Shown here: piece after piece, positions 61,444 to 64,000 of the stretch
How positions within the stretch are numbered: the first letter of the stretch is position 1
How the letters are laid out: each line of letters starts with the position of its first letter
Source of the DNA: Pseudomonas putida
GTDB lineage: Bacteria > Pseudomonadota > Gammaproteobacteria > Pseudomonadales > Pseudomonadaceae
Direction: 5' to 3'
Assembly (NCBI RefSeq): GCF_001941965.1
Contig: NZ_MKZO01000009.1
Span: forward strand, 1 to 64,000
Length of the DNA stretch: 64,000 nt
Program-made: the position numbers and the translations under genes
Notes under the pieces: generated by a model
Database searches by the model: none
Told to the model about the DNA's origin: nothing
Seen by the model: the letters and a program-made list of their open reading frames with translations, nothing else

Positions 61444-63306
61444 TCAGAAGCTCACGCCGAGGCTGACGGCGAGGAAGTCGCGGTCGGTGTTGGTGTTGAA
61501 GTCGCCGCCGAAGTAGTCGGTGTAGCTGACGCTCAGGTTGTAGCGGCTCAGGTACTCGGCATCGAGACCGACGCTCACCGACTTGTCGCCTTCGTTGAAG
61601 GTCGGGCCGTAGCCCTCGACGTCATGGGCGAAGGACAGGTTCGGGCGCAGTACCACGCCGCCGATCAGGTCGGCATATTCCAGCCCGGCGCGCAGGCGGT
61701 AGCCCCAGGAGTTGGCGGTGTAGAAGCCCTTGCTGGTGCATTGGTCGGGGTTGGCCGAGTTGGCGGTCCGGGTGCACAGGGCGTTGCCGGAGATCCCGCC
61801 GAGCAGCGGCGCGGTGCCGGCATTGGCCAGCTCGCCATTGCCATAGACGCTGCTGCGACCAAAGCGCAGGCCGGAGCCGTCGGTGGGGCCGAGGTCGGCG
61901 ATATGGCTGAAGCCGACTTCGCCGACCAGGGTCAGGCGGTCGGAGCCAATGAAGGTCAACTGGTCGATGGTACGGGTGAAGGTGACCTGGGCCTGGGTGA
62001 ACGGCTTGCGCACGTAGCCGTTGATCTGCGAGCCGTAGACCGAGCTGGCGAAGCCGCTGTCGAAGATCGGCAGGCCGGCGTTGACCAGCGGGTTGGTCGC
62101 CGCGGCGCCGAGGGTCGCAGCCGCCGACACGTCGCTGGCATTGAGCGACATCGGCATGTTCGGCCGGTAGCTGATTTCCCCGGCCACCGCCGTGGCGCCC
62201 ATCGTGGTGCTGAAGCTCAGGCCGTAGAGGCGGAGATCTTCCGGGTATTCCAGGTAGTAACGGGCGGTGCTGACCCCGCCACGCCCGGCCAGGCCGCCGA
62301 CTGGATCGACCAGCGCCCCGCGCCCCACCGTCCAGGTGCTGGTCGGGGTACGGCTGTGGTAGTTCATCGCATAGAAGCCGAACTCGGTGTCGTTCAGTTC
62401 CGGCACCATCCAGCGCAGGGCCACGCCGAACTGGCCGCTGTTGCGCGCGTCCTTGTCGGACAGGCGCGGCACGTAGCCATAGCCGCCGAGCTTGCCGGTG
62501 CCGTCGATATCGCGGTCGAAGTCGCTGCCGTTGATCGCCATGTTGATGTCGCAGCCCTTGGCCGCCACATCGCTGCTGAAGAAGGTGCCGCAGTTGTCGG
62601 CAACGCTCTTCTCCCATTTCAGCTGGTAGAAGGTCTCGATCGACAGGTTGTCGGTCAGGCCCTGGTTGAAATACAGCATGCTCACCGGGATCAGCGCTTC
62701 CTTGACCTCGGAGCCGGGCCGGCGCAGGGCCGAAACGTCCACCGGGTTGATGCTGTTGATGCCGTTCTGGATAAAGCTGCTTTCCCCCCAGCTCACCACC
62801 TGGCGCCCGGCGCGCACGGTGCCGGGCAGGTCGCTGATGCTGTAGTTGTGGTAGACGAAGGCGTCCAGCAACTGCACGCCCGAGGATTTGGCGGCGTTGT
62901 CGGTGTGGCTGTCGTCGATATCGTAGAGCGGGCGGTGTTCGTCCTTGAGCTCGAAGTCGTACCAGTACTTGCCGCGCAGGAACACGCCGCTGTCGCCGTA
63001 CTTCAGCTCCAGGTCGTGGATACCCTTGAAGATCTTCGAGAAGGTCTCGCCCTTTTTGAAGTTCAGGCGGCCGTCGTCGGAGGTCTGGGTGGAGGCGCTG
63101 CCGCCGTTGCGACTGCCGATGAAGGCGCGGTCCGGACTGGCCATGGCCCAGCTGGCGCCGATGGACAGGGTCGAATCGAAGCGACCTTCGATTTCCCCGA
63201 GGTTGAACGTGGCGGCCTGGGCGCTTGCGGCGCCGAGTGCCAGGCTCACGGCCAAGGGCACTGCACGAGGCCGCAAGACGGCGATGGTGTTTGTTGTTCT
63301 TTTCAT
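61444..63306 (-). CDS. DUF1302 outer-membrane beta-barrel protein
   Basis: This 620-residue protein has a signal peptide (VPLAVSLALGAASAQAATFN) and a barrel-like sequence rich in alternating aromatic strands, ending TDRDFLAVSLGVSF with a C-terminal Phe. DUF1302 members are predicted outer-membrane proteins paired with DUF1329. A conserved GRQVVSWGESSFIQNGINSI block is visible around residue 167. The ribosome-binding site is weak. It is the first gene of the run DUF1302-DUF1329-LysR-MFS-hydrolase. Confidence 0.92.
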   Translation of the reverse strand: MKRTTNTIAVLRPRAVPLAVSLALGAASAQAATFNLGEIEGRFDSTLSIGASWAMASPDRAFIGSRNGGSASTQTSDDGRLNFKKGETFSKIFKGIHDLELKYGDSGVFLRGKYWYDFELKDEHRPLYDIDDSHTDNAAKSSGVQLLDAFVYHNYSISDLPGTVRAGRQVVSWGESSFIQNGINSINPVDVSALRRPGSEVKEALIPVSMLYFNQGLTDNLSIETFYQLKWEKSVADNCGTFFSSDVAAKGCDINMAINGSDFDRDIDGTGKLGGYGYVPRLSDKDARNSGQFGVALRWMVPELNDTEFGFYAMNYHSRTPTSTWTVGRGALVDPVGGLAGRGGVSTARYYLEYPEDLRLYGLSFSTTMGATAVAGEISYRPNMPMSLNASDVSAAATLGAAATNPLVNAGLPIFDSGFASSVYGSQINGYVRKPFTQAQVTFTRTIDQLTFIGSDRLTLVGEVGFSHIADLGPTDGSGLRFGRSSVYGNGELANAGTAPLLGGISGNALCTRTANSANPDQCTSKGFYTANSWGYRLRAGLEYADLIGGVVLRPNLSFAHDVEGYGPTFNEGDKSVSVGLDAEYLSRYNLSVSYTDYFGGDFNTNTDRDFLAVSLGVSF

Positions 63307-63430
63307 GGTGCTCTGCGCCTTGAACTGCTGTTCATGTGAAAGCCATTCCTCGAACGCCGCGTTGCCGGGCGCCGGGCGGGATGCATGGTAAGCAGCGAGT
63401 CACAGCCCCGGCCTCTGAAAAAAAGTGATG

Positions 63431-63481
63431 CCCATAGCCAAATGCGCAGGTGACGCCGGGCCGATAACCGCCGGCTATGGG
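63431..63481. promoter_or_regulatory. Spaced inverted repeat upstream of the DUF1302 and CapA-like genes
   Basis: CCCATAGCC (63431-63439) and GGCTATGGG (63473-63481) are exact 9-bp inverted copies 33 bp apart in the divergent intergenic region. This could be a pair of half-sites for a regulator. No -10/-35 boxes are assigned. Confidence 0.35.
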
Positions 63482-63553
63482 GATGCAGCGGATTCAGTAC
63501 GGGGCGCGGCCGGGCTTGGCCTAGAGTCGGCGAAAAACCACCGAGATCCGCCC

Positions 63554-64000
63554 ATGAAGATTGCCCTGACCGGCGACAGCATCCTGCAGCGCCGCCTGCA
63601 CAGCCGCGCCGACCAGACCCTGCGCCCGCTGTTCGACCTGATCCGCGCCGCAGACGTCAGCTTCACCAACCTGGAAGTGCTGCCCAACGACTTCGCCGGC
63701 GACCCGGCGCTGGAAAGCGGCGGCTCGCATTTCGGCGCGCCGGCCTGGGTCCTGGACGAGCTGGTGGACGGCGGTTTCGACCTGTTTTCCACCGCCAACA
63801 ACCACAGCCTCGACTACGGCATCAGCGGTCTGCAGGCGGCCCATGAGCAGTTGTGCCGGCGCGAGCTGCTGTTCGCCGGGACCGGGCGCAACCTGGAAGA
63901 GGCGCGGCGCCCGGTGTACTGCACCACGCCTGCCGGGACCGTGGCCTTGCTGGCGTGCAGCTCCACCTACGGCAAGGGCCAGGAAGCCAGCGACCAGAGC
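63554..64000 (+). CDS. CapA-family protein (N-terminal 149 codons; runs off the window)
   Basis: The frame opens at 63554 (MKIALTGDSILQRRLHSRAD) and is open to the right edge. It has the CapA/YwtB metallophosphatase-like motifs: TGDSIL at the start, TNLEVLPND, and STANNHSLDYGISGL, which supplies the Asn-His pair. CapA relatives take part in poly-gamma-glutamate capsule synthesis; many Pseudomonas members are cytoplasmic enzymes of unknown role. There is no signal peptide. It is divergent from the DUF1302 gene. Confidence 0.88.
   Translation, partial: MKIALTGDSILQRRLHSRADQTLRPLFDLIRAADVSFTNLEVLPNDFAGDPALESGGSHFGAPAWVLDELVDGGFDLFSTANNHSLDYGISGLQAAHEQLCRRELLFAGTGRNLEEARRPVYCTTPAGTVALLACSSTYGKGQEASDQS

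Noticed and set aside
60193..63339. A 1048-codon open frame antisense to the DUF1329 and DUF1302 genes
   Set aside because: It is rich in Val, Ala, Gly, His and Asp with no domain, spans two real genes in reverse and has no ribosome-binding site. High GC at third positions creates such frames.

Overview
The window is GC-rich (the coding regions look well over 60 % G+C), densely packed and clearly from a fluorescent-type Pseudomonas. The evidence is the glycine betaine/carnitine gene set (dgcA, gbdR, cdhR-caiX-cdhCAB, sdaB, choXWV), whose members and relative order match the P. aeruginosa PA5376-PA5399 neighbourhood as I recall it, plus several typical Pseudomonas inverted REP pairs (REPINs) built on TGTGGGAGCTGGCTTGCCAG.

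Layout. (1) 1-3917, minus strand: a dimethylglycine catabolic operon (dipeptidase, DUF5943-type protein, dgcA, start of dgcB). (2) 4146-4901: an unrecognised protein. (3) 5010-14166, minus strand: a FecI-type sigma factor behind a Fur-box-like site, its FecR anti-sigma factor, an STN-domain TonB-dependent receptor, an M16 peptidase lipoprotein and a YddA/SbmA-type ABC transporter. This is the gene set of the Fus/PqqL-YddB-YddA protein-import (ferredoxin iron piracy) systems, but here the receptor has a one-base frameshift and the peptidase an in-frame amber codon. (4) 14349-15183: two small proteins (LprI-like/DUF1311, DUF3010). (5) 15191-43225: a type VI secretion locus with all 13 core genes, transcribed both ways from a 494-bp AT-rich region. 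It includes an effector module of PAAR, three tandem paralogous two-helix membrane proteins (probable immunity proteins), a VasX-like toxin, a DUF4123 adaptor and VgrG. (6) 43232-54800: carnitine catabolism (cdhR, caiX, cdhC, cdhA, cdhB), the master regulator gbdR, serine dehydratase sdaB (frameshifted here) and the choline transporter choXWV. (7) 54970-64000: a membrane diguanylate cyclase, an M14-like hydrolase, an MFS transporter with a LysR regulator, a DUF1329/DUF1302 outer-membrane pair, and the start of a CapA-like gene.

How it works together. Choline enters by ChoXWV. CaiX is a second binding protein with no transporter of its own and probably feeds the same ChoWV core. Carnitine is oxidised by CdhA, cleaved by CdhC and released as glycine betaine by CdhB. 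Glycine betaine is demethylated to dimethylglycine by enzymes outside the window, then to sarcosine by DgcAB, and the resulting glycine/serine is deaminated by SdaB. GbdR should coordinate this: 21-bp-phased GTCG-type half-sites occur upstream of the dgc operon, caiX and choX/sdaB, and gbdR itself has a near-consensus sigma-54 promoter.

The least conventional parts are the broken Fus-like operon, the triplicated immunity-like genes whose membrane portions diverge while their C-termini stay almost identical, and phased repeats and a shared 21-bp element in the choline promoters. Three single-base lesions in 64 kb could be real decay or uncorrected sequencing errors; the sequence alone cannot separate these.
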